Assembly: GCA_036426205.1 (NCBI GenBank)
Contig: CM071574.1
Coordinates: 15,023,511-15,087,510, forward strand
DNA: 64,000 nt
DNA from: Ascaphus truei
Lineage: Eukaryota; Chordata; Amphibia; Anura; Ascaphidae
Direction of reading: 5' to 3'
Within the stretch, counting starts at the first letter, position 1. Every line of letters starts with the position of its first letter. The translations under genes and the position numbers were made by a program. A model generated the notes under the pieces. The model did not search any database and had not been told where the DNA came from. It saw nothing but the letters and a program-made list of their open reading frames with translations. Shown piece by piece: positions 1 through 10,311 of the stretch.

Positions 1-85
1 ACAGTTGTATTTGCATATTTGCTTTCCTGTGGAGGGTTTTTGTCACTTTTTTTACTCACCATAACTTAACTCAGTATTATGGGAT

Positions 86-136
<51 letters not shown>

Positions 137-143
137 CACACAC
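86..143. repeat. Compound (CGCA)n/(CA)n microsatellite
   Basis: About ten CGCA (CACG) tetranucleotides run directly into about eleven CA dinucleotides. It is a simple-sequence tract with no coding meaning. Confidence 0.95.
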
Positions 144-1369
144 CAAAAGTTCTGTACCCTATAATTTGATCTATGAAGAACTCTCATGTGGTCCATTAAT
201 ACCCATCACAACCTACAACAAATTCGCTCTTAACAAATGTTTGATAACGTAGCAATCAAACTATAAGCATGGAGTTCACTTTTGCACTCTTAGATCATTG
301 CATATTGATTTATCTAAAGCCCGAGCTGGACAAGTGTAGTGTATGAGCGCTATCAACAGATCAGGTTTTTAGGCTCAAACAATAAGCACTCTCAGTGAAA
401 CTTATAGCTAGGTAATTTGCTTAATTATGACAGAAATCTTGAAATTCTAGACTGTTTATAGCCCTTGTGTACTGCACTTACCCAACTCGAGGCTCGGCTA
501 TAAAAAGTGAGCTGTATCCAGGTTTGTATGATGGAGACATCCTATGTAAAAATGTCATTTATTGTGTTCCCATTTCCCACGGGTTGTCTATTTTTCAGTT
601 TACTTGATATTCAATTCGGAACCAGTAAAATCTTTAGACAGTTAATAACAGATGTATTTAGCGCTGCGGCAAGGGGAGAGGAGAGATTTTTGCATATTTC
701 CCAGGTGGCTCCATTTAACTTAGTCTACTTAATGTGACGTTAACCTAACAGAGTTCAGTAAGTCCAGGCCAAATTGGGAATTAGGTGGCAAACTTTACAA
801 CTAGTTTTAGTTAGAACATTAGAATTTATTGCGGCATTCCAATTTTGCTAACTTGTTCCGAAGTAGATTTTACTTGACTTTGCTTATAGTAGTCAGTAAT
901 TAGTATTACACCAAAAAAATACAGTTGGTGTATGTCACTGTCAAACCAAAAATGAAATGCAATACTGTGCGCAGTCTAAATCGCTGTACACTGATTGTAT
1001 TGTGTAATGAATTATTATACAGGAAATGCAGTTATGTAATTCATTCAGTGTTCTACATAACAAAATCGAGTGTCACTGCATTCTCTTCCATGGCAAACTA
1101 TCATGCTGGGTTAGACTCGTAGGGGTAATGTATCAATGTCACCCGAGTGAAAAACAGAGGTAAAAAAAGAAAAGAAACAGGGTCTATCAAAATACAAAGG
1201 GATTTTTTAGCTCAGTTTTGAATTATGGGACTTTTGATACATATCTCTTTAACGGGCGTATTCAATAATATTCAAGAAAGAAAATTAAGGGTTTAAATGA
1301 ATGTATTGAGAAAATGGCCTAAATGTACAAACGCATTTTTATGTAAATGAGCGAAAGGCGAAAAACAAA
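144..1369. other. Intergenic DNA, no gene recognised
   Basis: AT-rich sequence with only short, low-quality open frames. A stretch near 195-225 resembles part of the fold-back element at 6.5-6.7 kb (both contain ATCACAACCTACA-type sequence), so a degraded related repeat may be present. I see no exon, RNA gene or clear terminal repeats. Confidence 0.5.
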
Positions 1370-3110
1370 AAGTTGGGTCCTGTTGAGGGAGACAACGGAT
1401 AGCAGGCTACCTTAATAATTATTTCTGCTCAATCTTTACAGCTGAAGACGGGGGACCACAATTAGGTAACAGGAATATAAATGGAAAGGAAGTGGTCACA
1501 GGTCAATTTACAGAGGAGAAAGTCCTACTGGAACTTTCAAAACTGGAAATGGACAAGTCAACAATGCCAGAGAAGGATACATTCAAACATCTACGAAAAG
1601 CTATGGGTTGTGCTGGCAAAACTATTAAAAGTACTATTTTACCAGCAACTATTAACAAGTGTAGTTCTAGGTGACTAGAAGATCAAGCATAGTCCCACTT
1701 GGCCAAAGTGGAAGTAGGGAAGAGGAAGTAGTGGTGAAACTATTTGAAACACTGCTAAAAGAAATGTTAAATATCTAAAGTCCAGCAACTTACAAGATCC
1801 CCGGCAGAATGGATTTACTGGTGAGAGCAATAATTGAAGGTTCAGGGCACTACGGATTTTCAAAGAATGTATTTTCTCATAAGCACAACGTTTCAACCAA
1901 GAAAAGTGGTCTCTCTCAAGTGAAAGACCACTTTTGTTGGTTGAAACGTTGTGCATATGAGAAAATAAATTCTATTGAAAATCCGTAGTGCCCTGAACCT
2001 TCAATTTTTGCTTAGGAGTTTTTCACTGACAGGGACTCCCCCTGGACCAGGAACCGGTAACAGCAAGTATCTGTTATTTAGTTAATGGTGTGCAGCATTA
2101 CAATTGTATTTTACTGGTGAGAGACCATGCCAAACAAACCCAACTGATTTTTGAAACTGGTTGACTAAGGTCATCGATCAGGATGAAGCAGTAGATTTTT
2201 CTTACCTAGATTTTCATAAGCCCTTTGACACTGTCCCACAGGCGTCCGATAAACAAGTTGCAATGTTTGTCATTACTTTCTAAGGTAGAATGGGTAAGAC
2301 ATTGGTGGAAGGACAGGCGGCATAGGATTGTGACCAGTGGAGTACCTCACGGATCTTTACTGGGACCAGTGCTCTTTAATATCTTTATTAGCGACACTAC
2401 CAATGATCTGAAAGGGGAAAGCAAGCCGTTTTGCAGGTGGCACGAAGTTCTGCAAACAGGTTTGACACTCCGGAGGGGGGTAAATAAAATGATAACAGAG
2501 CAATGCGGAAAGGCAGCAGGTTTCTAGGTCGTATAGGTAGACATATTAGCAGTAGAATAGAAAGTTAGTGATGCAACGTCATAGTTTATTGATAAAACCT
2601 CACCAAGCGTTCTGTGTTAAGTTCTGGAGACCATACCTCCGCAATAAATGGAAGATTGTGCAAAGAAGGGCTACTAAAATGGTGCATTGTCTACAGCATA
2701 AGGCTCATCATGATAGAATAATAGACCTAAATATGTACAGTTGAGGATAGAAGGAAGTTTTGGGAGATGATCGAAACTTTAAAATAAACAGGTTCAATAA
2801 AGTACAGGATGGAAGCATCTTTTTGAGAAAGAAGTGCTAGGACAAGAGATCAAGATCTGAAGCTGGAGGGTAGAAATGTGAGGAAGTGCTTCTGCCCTGA
2901 AAGGGTGGTGAATTTGTAGAATAGCCACCAAACAGAGGTGGTACAGGCCAACACAGAAAGGGAATTTAAAAATGCTTGGTATAGGCAGAACACTAGCCTA
3001 AATACAAAAGAAAGCCAAATCAAATAGGGTCTGAGGTTTTACTGCAGTTAGGAAAATGGGCAGACTTGGTGGACCAAATGGTTCTAATCTGCCGTCAAAT
3101 TCTAATTATA
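1370..3110 (+). mobile_element. CR1-type LINE remnant (ORF2 RT region to 3' end)
   Basis: Translated pieces on the plus strand match the layout of CR1 non-LTR retrotransposon ORF2. Around 1,430-1,670 there is a pre-RT segment (TAEDGGPQLG, then VTGQFTEEKVLLELSKL). Around 2,200-2,400 there is an RT core with an FDTVP-like string and GVPHGSLLGPVLFNIF. Around 2,620-2,740 there is a C-terminal tail (KFWRPYLRNKWKIVQRRATK). The piece ends near 3,110 with a 3' region reading GGCAGACTTGG...ATCTGCCGTC, which I associate with frog CR1/L2 3' ends. Several frameshifts and stops, the fold-back at about 1.83-2.01 kb, and a missing middle show that it is dead. Confidence 0.85.
1836..2009. mobile_element. Fold-back (hairpin) element inside the CR1 remnant
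   Basis: Two arms of about 80 bp (about 1,836-1,915 and 1,921-2,009) are near-perfect reverse complements separated by only a few bases. Each arm contains GGTTGAAACGTTGTGC preceded by a short complementary stem (GACC...GGTT). The minus-strand arm also reads CTTGAGA upstream, as does the Penelope-like element end at 16.35 kb. It is therefore probably an inverted pair of Penelope-type terminal sequences; the family assignment is inference. Confidence 0.75.
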
Positions 3111-3429
3111 AATAAACTTATATAAATACATTTGGATATGATGGGCTATGTTCGACAACATTGCTGCGCCCTGTATTTGTAAAATGAACCGTTTGCCAAA
3201 ATTAAAATAATTCTTAGTCAAAATTAAGGCAAGTGTTTAGATCAGAAATATCTTAAGAGCCTCATCTAGGTCATGGGCATCAAGTGCTTTATTGCCTTAG
3301 TGCCAAGCCCATGTGAAATACAAGTATAGAGAATACACACATCAAATCTTCCTCCTGAAGATCAGTAATGTTTCACCAGAAAATCAGAAGTGTCCCACAA
3401 ATACGATCTTGTACAAGATACAGTACCAT

Positions 3430-3490
3430 GGGGCTGATTCTCTATCCGCCAAAGCGGCTGATCGGGACGTTTTTGGACTAAATTACCCAA
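3430..3490. repeat. Possible fragment of a small dispersed repeat
   Basis: The GCTGATTCTCTATCCGCCAAAGC-type sequence (given here in outline) resembles the AATTCTATATT...CCGATCGGCCGCTTC unit at 15.91-16.02 and 20.09-20.19 kb, and the unit at 60.84 kb. It is too degraded to bound exactly. Confidence 0.35.
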
Positions 3491-3589
3491 TGAAATCTTC
3501 ATTTCGTCTATAAACAGTCCTAACAGCTCCTAAATGCTGAAGGGTAAGTATCTACAAAAATGGAAATGGATTGAAAAATAGAATTAGTG

Positions 3590-3850
3590 CTGACAGAGTG
3601 ACTCAGTGAGTAAAGACACTGACTTTGTAAACAGGGACACCGAGTTTGAAGCAGGGAACCTGGTTAAATTCTTGATGTCAGCTCCTTGTGACCTTGACAA
3701 GTCACTGTATCTCCCTGTGCCTCAGGCACCAAAAACATAGATTGTAAGCTCATCTGGGCAGGGACTGTGTCTGTAAAAATCCTATGTGCTGCATACTGTC
3801 CAATGTACCGTAATTGTGAAGCGCTTTGAATACCTTTGTGAGGAAAACTA
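3590..3850 (+). mobile_element. tRNA-derived SINE
   Basis: The head resembles an internal polymerase III promoter: an A-box-like TGACTCAGTGAGTAAAGAC near 3,598 and a B-box-like GAGTTTGAAGC near 3,643. A conserved-looking central body follows (GTCACTGTATCTCCCTGTGCC near 3,705, then GATTGTAAGCTCATCTGGGC). The tail reads GTGAAGCGCTTTGAATACC and ends in an A/T-rich run. This order, tRNA-like head, body, LINE-like tail, is that of a SINE. The tRNA part is too mutated to be a working tRNA gene. Confidence 0.75.
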
Positions 3851-4829
3851 TATATTATATAAAGATTTTTTTTTTTTAAAGTGCCCGAGATAGGGGGCTT
3901 ATCCAAGACATTATATATTTTAAGTAAAATATAGAAAAGATCAGTTAAGTGATTTTCTTTTTGCAGAATCCCTCTTATCTGTAGTAAAAACTCCCTTCTG
4001 AAGCTATAGATTGCAACTCATCCACTTTCTTTTCAAAAAGGCCTGTGGAGTCAGACAATAAATATATTGTGAGCTTGGTTATGTCGTTGTGAATGAGCCT
4101 AGATGTTAGCCGTCTACTTTGTTTTCCTTGAACGGTATGGGCTTTTCTTCTTTGTACACATTTTTGTCACTACTCTGTGGCTTATTTTGCTATACCTTCG
4201 AATAGATCAGCACATTTATGCTTTTTAGCACATTGCAGTTTTGACTTGTATATTTTCTTTTGGTATTATCCCCTTTTCTCCAACAGATACAAAAGCAGGG
4301 AAATAGGCAAGAAGCTGCCAGTTAAGTGACCTGTGCCGTAAGTTGTTAATTTCTTCAAGTTTAGTCCAATAAATGGTTTACCGTATACTGTATTAAGCAT
4401 AATAGTTCAAATATAGATTTTTTTTTTGATGGTGGTAGGTAAAGACGGATGTGTTATCTCCCTGATATGAAGTCAGTGTCACCGACTTGTAGCATAGCAA
4501 TGGCACAATCCAATAGCAGTAAATTTCCATTCAAATAGCTTTTGCCAGAACTCCCAAATCTCACTGAATGTTGACATCTGTTAATATGTTAAATGCAACT
4601 TCAATTTGTCAGGGAATTTGTTCACATGCAGCTAGATTTCTAGCATAACATCACAAGTATACCTATTTTGCAGGTGCAGTACCTGCTTTTGGGGTACTGT
4701 ACCTACAGGAGTTTGTATATCTCCTGCGGCCATTTATATTTAGTTATAAAATAATTTCCCGGGAAAAAAAGTACATCGAGTTACCAATCATTTTCAAGTA
4801 TGTCCTGTGCATAAAGTATAGTTGAAAAA
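3851..4829. other. Intergenic DNA, nothing recognised
   Basis: AT-rich, with no long open frame, no clear terminal repeats and no splice-bounded conserved coding segment that I can recognise. A short imperfect palindrome built on GCAGGTGCAGTACCTGC lies near 4,671. Confidence 0.45.
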
Positions 4830-5140
4830 CATCACAAATTACAGTTACAAGCATGTTTAGAGTAGAAAACGGCTGAACTCTTGGAGGAACTTAGACAGAA
4901 AGCAGATTTAAAGCACTCAGGTATATTCTCCCAGCAGTCGGGTGATCGGTACAAAAAGGAAGAGCGACCAGATTCTTTATTGAGCCTTGGGACTATAAAC
5001 AGGTTTCTGGAGGTGGATCTAAGGCGATAAGTGCTGTGTACAGTAGGGATGAGAAGACTGTTTAGATAATTAGGTAACTTGTCCAGAAAGTATTTGAAGG
5101 TGAGACAGGAAGATGCACATTGCATCTGAACTCAAGGGAT
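4830..5140 (-). mobile_element. Non-LTR retrotransposon ORF2 C-terminal fragment
   Basis: The minus strand has a 97-codon open stretch with the typical end of L2/Rex/I-like LINE polyproteins: a YRLRSTSRNLFIVPRLNKES block, then GRSSFLYRSPDCWENIPE (usual pattern: basic segment, then 'LWNSLP') and a serine-rich SSLSSFK-like end. Only the tail is present, so the exact clade is open. Confidence 0.7.
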
Positions 5141-6499
5141 AGCCAACGTAGTTAACATATCACAATGGTGGGTGTTGTAGCTCAGAGCTTTCAGCTAATT
5201 AGCGCAGCTGGCAACATAATTACTGCAGATGATCCGACAGGTGATTGTTTAACGCTTTTTGTGTGTGTATAGGTATATACAAATGAACATTACACAGAAG
5301 TTATATTTAGATGTATACCTACAGAAGATTTTGACTTACTTGGAAGCACTTCTATCCCATGCTCATTGAGGAACCTATTTTCGTGTGCTGTATGAAACGC
5401 AGGAGGACACACCAGAAAGTCTGGCTGTTTAATCATATATGCAATTAAGAACTTGCTAATGCCCTATATGGGAGAGTAAATACACCCCCTAATCTTTATA
5501 TTGTATAGCACAACAATCTGAGAATTCACATTCCACATATAGATAGTGGAGGACTTACCCAGGCGATCTAATATAAAGTTTATAATAGCTTGAAGCCATA
5601 ATCTGTTAACTAAACCCAAGAGAACTCTGTGGAAATGTTTGTGTTCAAAGCACTATCACCTTGTTTTCTCTCGTCTTCCACATATCCACTTTGGATGGGC
5701 TAAGTTTATGCGCCAGAGGAGATCTCTATCCACTATTTGCTTCTACTTTGGAGGGACGTGGAATCCCCTGTTTTGAACTCTGGCTGCTGGACTTCAGTAT
5801 TAATCTGGACTATTATTCATATACGGGACTTTCCATCCAATAACTGAAATTGGGACATTTATACACAATTTTTTGTTTATTCTATTGTATGTTTATAGAG
5901 TTTAATTTGTTTATTAATTTAGTCACGTTATCTACACTATTCACTTTATTTAATTGATAGTTAGTGGTTGCCACAACATATTTTGTTTTCCACTTAAAAA
6001 AAGCAACTTTTTTTTAGTGATAAAAATGATGATTTTCTTAAATCTCTAGTATTTAAGGTGACCTTGGGAAACTTTTGGACCACAGCTAGGAGAGTTCAAT
6101 TGTAATGTGCCAGACACGTAATATTTCAAATGCTCATACCTCCTGAACGAAGCATTAGATTTTAACACTAAAAACAGAGTTAGAAAGCACAAGAATACAT
6201 CTCTTAAAAGTAAATAAAATTCAGAGCAAGTTCGCGTTCCGGGCAGAGTGCCACTTTAACCATTCAATCCCAATTTTGCTGGTCAAAAATCAACGTTATG
6301 TAAACCATTAAACAAACCAGTTGGTTTCCTTCAACTAATCTAAGCACAACAAAAGCAAACATTTGGCTTCTTTTGTCTCTTTAGGTATTAATTACAAATT
6401 GCATATTTTGGGGGGGCATCTGAATGGGGAAGTGTTTGTCAATCAAATGTTTTCTTTAGCCTTATGCCATGTCAAACATGGTGGCAAAATATCTTTGCA
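5141..6499. other. Intergenic DNA, no gene recognised
   Basis: AT-rich sequence without a recognisable exon. The block around 5,640-5,840 has the look of a dispersed repeat but I could not assign it. Confidence 0.4.
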
Positions 6500-6712
6500 C
6501 CTGATTCCAACGTAGGTTGTAATACCTTTTAGCAATCTATTAAATGTTTTATGGATTAAGTTGTGGTGTACAGAGCTTTCAAAACCTCATAGGCTTCTTC
6601 AAATGAAGGACATGTATGGAGGTTTCCAAAAGCTCTGTACGCAACTAAATCTATGAAAAAGTATTATGTTAGTCCACTAAAAATGTATCACAACCTACAC
6701 GGAATCAACTTT
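6500..6712. mobile_element. Fold-back element with hammerhead-like arms
   Basis: The left arm (about 6,500-6,592) and right arm (about 6,617-6,712) are inverted copies, sharing GTACAGAGCTTT/AAAGCTCTGTAC and GTAGGTTGTAATAC/GTATCACAACCTAC-like segments, with mismatches and small gaps. On the minus strand the left arm reads TTGAAGA, then a short stem (GCCT AUG AGGT), then UGAAAGC. That is the order of a hammerhead core with the required C lost. Confidence 0.65.
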
Positions 6713-7189
6713 CCCCCAGGACCAATACAGCTACTAGAACTTAAGAGGTCCCTTTCCCCACATGATTGCACCACCCTGCAGATGAATGCAGTTAGTTATA
6801 TGCAAACCTAAAACATATTACACAGATTTGACATCCAAACTTCTCATCTCAGGAACTGAGCTCTCCTGCACGGGAGGAATCTTGCATTTCCACTCATTTT
6901 TCCAGAGCACAAACCATCGTGTTAAATAGATCACAAGCCTCGTGTTAAAATACCTTTGCACCCTGGGTTAAAATAATAAATTGTGACGTCTTCTTGCTTT
7001 TCACCACTCACAAAATAGAATTATTTTTTTACATTTGGAGGCCTAAAATTCAATTTGAAAGTCAATTATTTATTAGTCATAATTAATCATTATTAATTAG
7101 TCATAATTAATAATGTGGTTTCTACCTCCTGTTCTGCCATTAAAACTGGCAAGTAGCTTCCTCCTCTTATAACAGTTTATACCTGCCCT
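6713..7189. other. Upstream intergenic DNA
   Basis: Nothing gene-like. Around 7,065-7,115 a short TTAGTCATAATTAATNAT motif is repeated in tandem. Confidence 0.45.
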
Positions 7190-7495
7190 GCATCACTGCT
7201 CTCCCCTCCTGCACTGCACACACACACAAACAAACACACACCTCCTGCACCACACACCCACACACACACACACACACCTCTTCCCTCCTGCACTGCGTGC
7301 GCACAAACACACACAGCACCACTGTTCTCCTCTCCTGCACTGCACATACAGCTCTCACCTCCTGCACTGCACACACACACTGGCAGACACACAGCACCAC
7401 TGCTTTCCCCTCCTGCACTGCACGCACACAGCACCACTGCTTTCCCCTCCTGCACTGCACACACACAGCACTACTGCTCTCCCCTCGTGCACTGC

Positions 7496-7573
<78 letters not shown>

Positions 7574-8005
7574 ACTGTTCTCCCCTCCTGCACTGCACAC
7601 ACACAGCACCACTGCTCTCCCCTACTGCACAAACACAGCACCACTGCTCTCCGCTCCTGCACTGCACACACACAGCACCACTGCTCTCCCCTCCTGCACT
7701 GCAATACACACACTGGCAGACACACAGCACCACTGCTCTAACCTCCTGCACTGCACCACAAAAACACGAAACAACACAGCACCACTGCTCTCCCCTCCTC
7801 GCACTGCACACACACAGCCACCACTGCTCTCCCCTCCTGCACTGCACCCACAGCACCACTGCTCTCCCCTCCTGCACTGCACACACACAGCACCATTGCT
7901 CTCCCCTCCTGCACTGCACACACAGCACCACTGCTCTCCCCTCCTGCACTGCACACACACAGCACCACTGCTCTCCCCTACTGCACACACACTGGCAGAC
8001 ACACA
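7190..8005. repeat. Minisatellite, unit about 36-42 bp, with internal (CA)n
   Basis: About twenty imperfect copies of a unit built from CTCCTGCACTGCACACACA and CAGCACCACTGCTCTCCC. Units vary in length and point mutations; several carry an extra CTGGCAGACACACAG insert. A pure (CA) tract of about 39 units sits inside at 7,494-7,572. Long open frames across it on both strands are artefacts of this periodic sequence. Confidence 0.95.
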
Positions 8006-8019
8006 GCACCAGGCAAGCA

Positions 8020-8900
8020 GGTCCGAGAGCGCGCGCGCCGCCGCCCCGCATGCTGCGCGCGCACCCCCCTCCTCCTGTGCCGCCGCGCGCGCGGGGGCTG
8101 CTGGGAATCGCTCGCCGCCTTGGTAATGTCCGCCATGTTTGCCATGGCGCAGGGAGCGGATCGAGCCAACAAAACCCGGATCTAGGCACGACAAAGAGGC
8201 CGCCCGTCCCGCCGCTTCCCGCCCCCTCACCGTGCCCCCGGGGGATCCCCATGAGTTCGCAGGGGGCGAAAACGAGCGGCTTCGGGCAGTCCTTGTGACG
8301 GATTATTTTACGTGTATATATATTATTATTCCCCCTCCTCCCCTCCCCGGCTGCCGGGCGCTGGTTGTGCTTATTTTTATTTTTTATTTTTGTGGCGAGG
8401 AGAGGCGATAACAATGAGCAAACTCTCCTTCCGGGCGCGGGCGCTAGACGCCACCAAACCTCTCCCCATCTACCGCGGCAAAGACATGCCCGACCTGAAC
8501 GACTGCGTGTCCATTAACCGGGCCGTGCCGCAGATGCCCACGGGGATGGAGAAGGAGGAGGAATCGGTATGTATCTTTTGTTATCGCGCTCTGTGTAGGG
8601 GGGGGGTGTATTATTTTCCTCTCCTCTCTCTCTCCCTCTCGGCCCTCCCCTCCATTCCTCCCCTCCCTTCCCATTGTAAATAAGAGAGATTGGGATTCAG
8701 GAAACCCGCATACGCCAGGCGGGACACGCAGGGGTCGCTGTGCTGCCGGCCGCTCACGTCAGTGTGGGGTTGGCGTAAGGGGCTCCCCGTGCGTACGTAG
8801 TTGGCGGGAGACGCCATGTTTGTGCGGCCCAGCCTGGACGTCAGAGTGCGGCGGGGGCGTAAACAGCGCTGTGAATAGCCAGGCTCCGGAGTGGCAGCGG
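8020..8900 (+). promoter_or_regulatory. EPC2: CpG island / promoter region of EPC2
   Basis: GC-rich, CpG-dense DNA surrounds the EPC2 first coding exon, in contrast to the AT-rich surroundings. No TATA box is obvious. Two YY1-like motifs on the plus strand (CCGCCATGTTT at about 8,130-8,140 and ACGCCATGTTT at about 8,811-8,821) fit a housekeeping CpG promoter. The transcription start is inferred to lie upstream of 8,414; its exact site cannot be read from sequence. Confidence 0.75.
8414..8566 (+). CDS. EPC2: EPC2 first coding exon (N-terminus of Enhancer of Polycomb homolog 2)
   Basis: EPC2 is a chromatin scaffold subunit of the NuA4/TIP60 histone acetyltransferase complex in the nucleus. This exon encodes 51 residues starting MSKLSFRARALDATKPLPIY and ending ...PTGMEKEEES, the start of the EPL1/EPC N-terminal domain. 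The segment YRGKDMPDLNDCVSINRAVP fits EPC2, whereas EPC1 differs here as I recall it. The ATG at 8,414 has A at -3 and is the first in-frame ATG; the longer frame to 8,312 starts with GTG and is not needed. The exon ends in phase 0 at a clear donor (TCG|GTATGT). The following exons are not seen on this strand in the window, while the C-terminal exons lie on the opposite strand far to the right. Confidence 0.95.
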
Positions 8901-8929
8901 CTGTGTGCAGCTGGGCATATCTGAGCGTG

Positions 8930-9117
8930 TGTGTATTGCAGCAGCATGCATTTATTCTCCTGAGCTCCCGGCTTGTGTGTGTGTTGCTGCAGCATGCATT
9001 CTCCTGAGCTCCCGGCTTGTGTGTGTGTGTGTGTTGTTGCTGCTGCAGCAGCAGCATGCATGCTCCTGGCTTGTGTGTGTGTGATGTTGCTGCTATAGCA
9101 TGCATTCTAATGAGCTC

Positions 9118-9170
<53 letters not shown>

Positions 9171-9415
9171 GTTGTTGTTGCTGCAGCATGCATTCTCCTG
9201 AGCTCCTGGTGTGTGTGTGTTGTTGCTGCAGCATGTGCCCTCCAGAACTCCCGGCTTGTGTGTTGTTGTTGTTATCGCTGCCGCATGCATTCTCCTGAGC
9301 TCCCGGCTTGTGTGTTGTTGTTATCGCTGCCGCATGCATTCTCCTGAGCTCCCGGTGTGTGTGTTGTTGTTATCGCTGCAGCAGAATGTATTCTCCTGAG
9401 CTCCCAACACGGGAT
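8930..9415. repeat. Minisatellite in EPC2 intron 1, unit about 45 bp, with (GT)n
   Basis: About ten imperfect copies of a unit combining GCAGCATGCATTCTCCTGAG, CTCCCGGCTTGTGTGTG and a run of GTT (TTGTTGTTGCTG). A pure GT run occupies about 9,120-9,168. The unit is unrelated to the minisatellite on the other side of exon 1. Confidence 0.92.
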
Positions 9416-9986
9416 TCGTTGCAAAATAACACCTTGGCAGTGTTGGCTTTTTCTTCCCCAGAGTAAACGTGTTGTCACATCGGTACTTGAGATGCATGGC
9501 TTGACGCGTGAGGCTTGTATTCAAACTACATGGCATAACGTGGGTGCTATAACATGTGCAATTACGTTTATTGTATGCTGCTTGCATACAGGTTTCAAGC
9601 GGATGTTGATACACTAAATAAGTTTTTCCGTGTAGTAGTTTTGGAGACTGAACGCAAGTAAATGATCTCTGACCTGGTGTTGCAAGCATACATTTTTTTC
9701 AATCTAATGTATTAGCGTTTTGTACTTCGTTACCCGTTGTTGAAGATATTTGAGAAAAAAATCCATTGAGTTAAACATATGTACTGTATCATGGTTTATT
9801 GCATAGATTATGACCAACAGTCAACTATAAACTCGTTTTCGTCTTAAAGCTTTCGTATGTAACCAGCCTACAGCAAAGTATGCTTTGTTTTTATGAATCA
9901 ATTTTGCACTCGTGTCGTAACACATCCGATGTGCACTGACAGAGGGGTGCAAGACTGTGAAATTAATATTTACGCATATTCTTTTA
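9416..9986. other. EPC2 intron 1 (plus-strand copy), nothing recognised
   Basis: Apparent intronic DNA downstream of the exon 1 donor. No exon matching EPC2 residues after EEES was found. Confidence 0.45.
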
Positions 9987-10311
9987 ACTTGCAAGTTTGT
10001 ATTCGGTATCTGATAAGTAGAGGTTTTTTTTGCATGGGGATCGGTGTGTGTTGGAGGGTGACAGCAAACGTACGCCATATAACAAGCCTGGTATTAAATG
10101 CACATACTGTTATATTCAATAGGAACTACTTGAAGATATAGATATATTTATCTATATATCTCCAATTAGTTCCTATTGAATAGAACAGTATGTGCATTTA
10201 ATACCAGGCTTGTTATATGGCGTACGTTTGCTGTCACCCTCCAACACACACCGATCCCCATGCAAAACTGCTCTACTTATTAGATCATATACCGAATACA
10301 AACGTGCAAGT
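9987..10311. repeat. Large near-perfect palindrome (arms about 162 bp)
   Basis: Positions 9,987-10,148 and 10,151-10,311 are reverse complements apart from a few substitutions and short indels, with almost no spacer; the centre is an AT-rich GATATATTTATCTATATATC. The outer ends read ACTTGCAAGTTTGTATTCGG and CCGAATACAAACGTGCAAGT. No protein coding is evident. It could be a hairpin MITE/fold-back element, or an inverted duplication made during replication or assembly. Confidence 0.9.

Noticed and set aside
3590..3665. tRNA gene
   Set aside because: Only A- and B-box-like segments remain and they lead into a SINE body; the cloverleaf cannot be formed convincingly.
7190..8005. CRISPR-like array
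   Set aside because: Units are contiguous and variable without unique spacers, in vertebrate DNA; it is a minisatellite.
8312..8413. Possible 34-residue N-terminal extension of EPC2
   Set aside because: The upstream frame starts with GTG, not ATG, is low-complexity, and the ATG at 8,414 gives the conserved EPC N-terminus directly.
7167..8414. Long open frames (up to 415 codons) on both strands over the promoter-side minisatellite
   Set aside because: They consist of Cys/Val or His/Thr runs produced by the periodic repeat and the CA tract, and occur in several frames at once.
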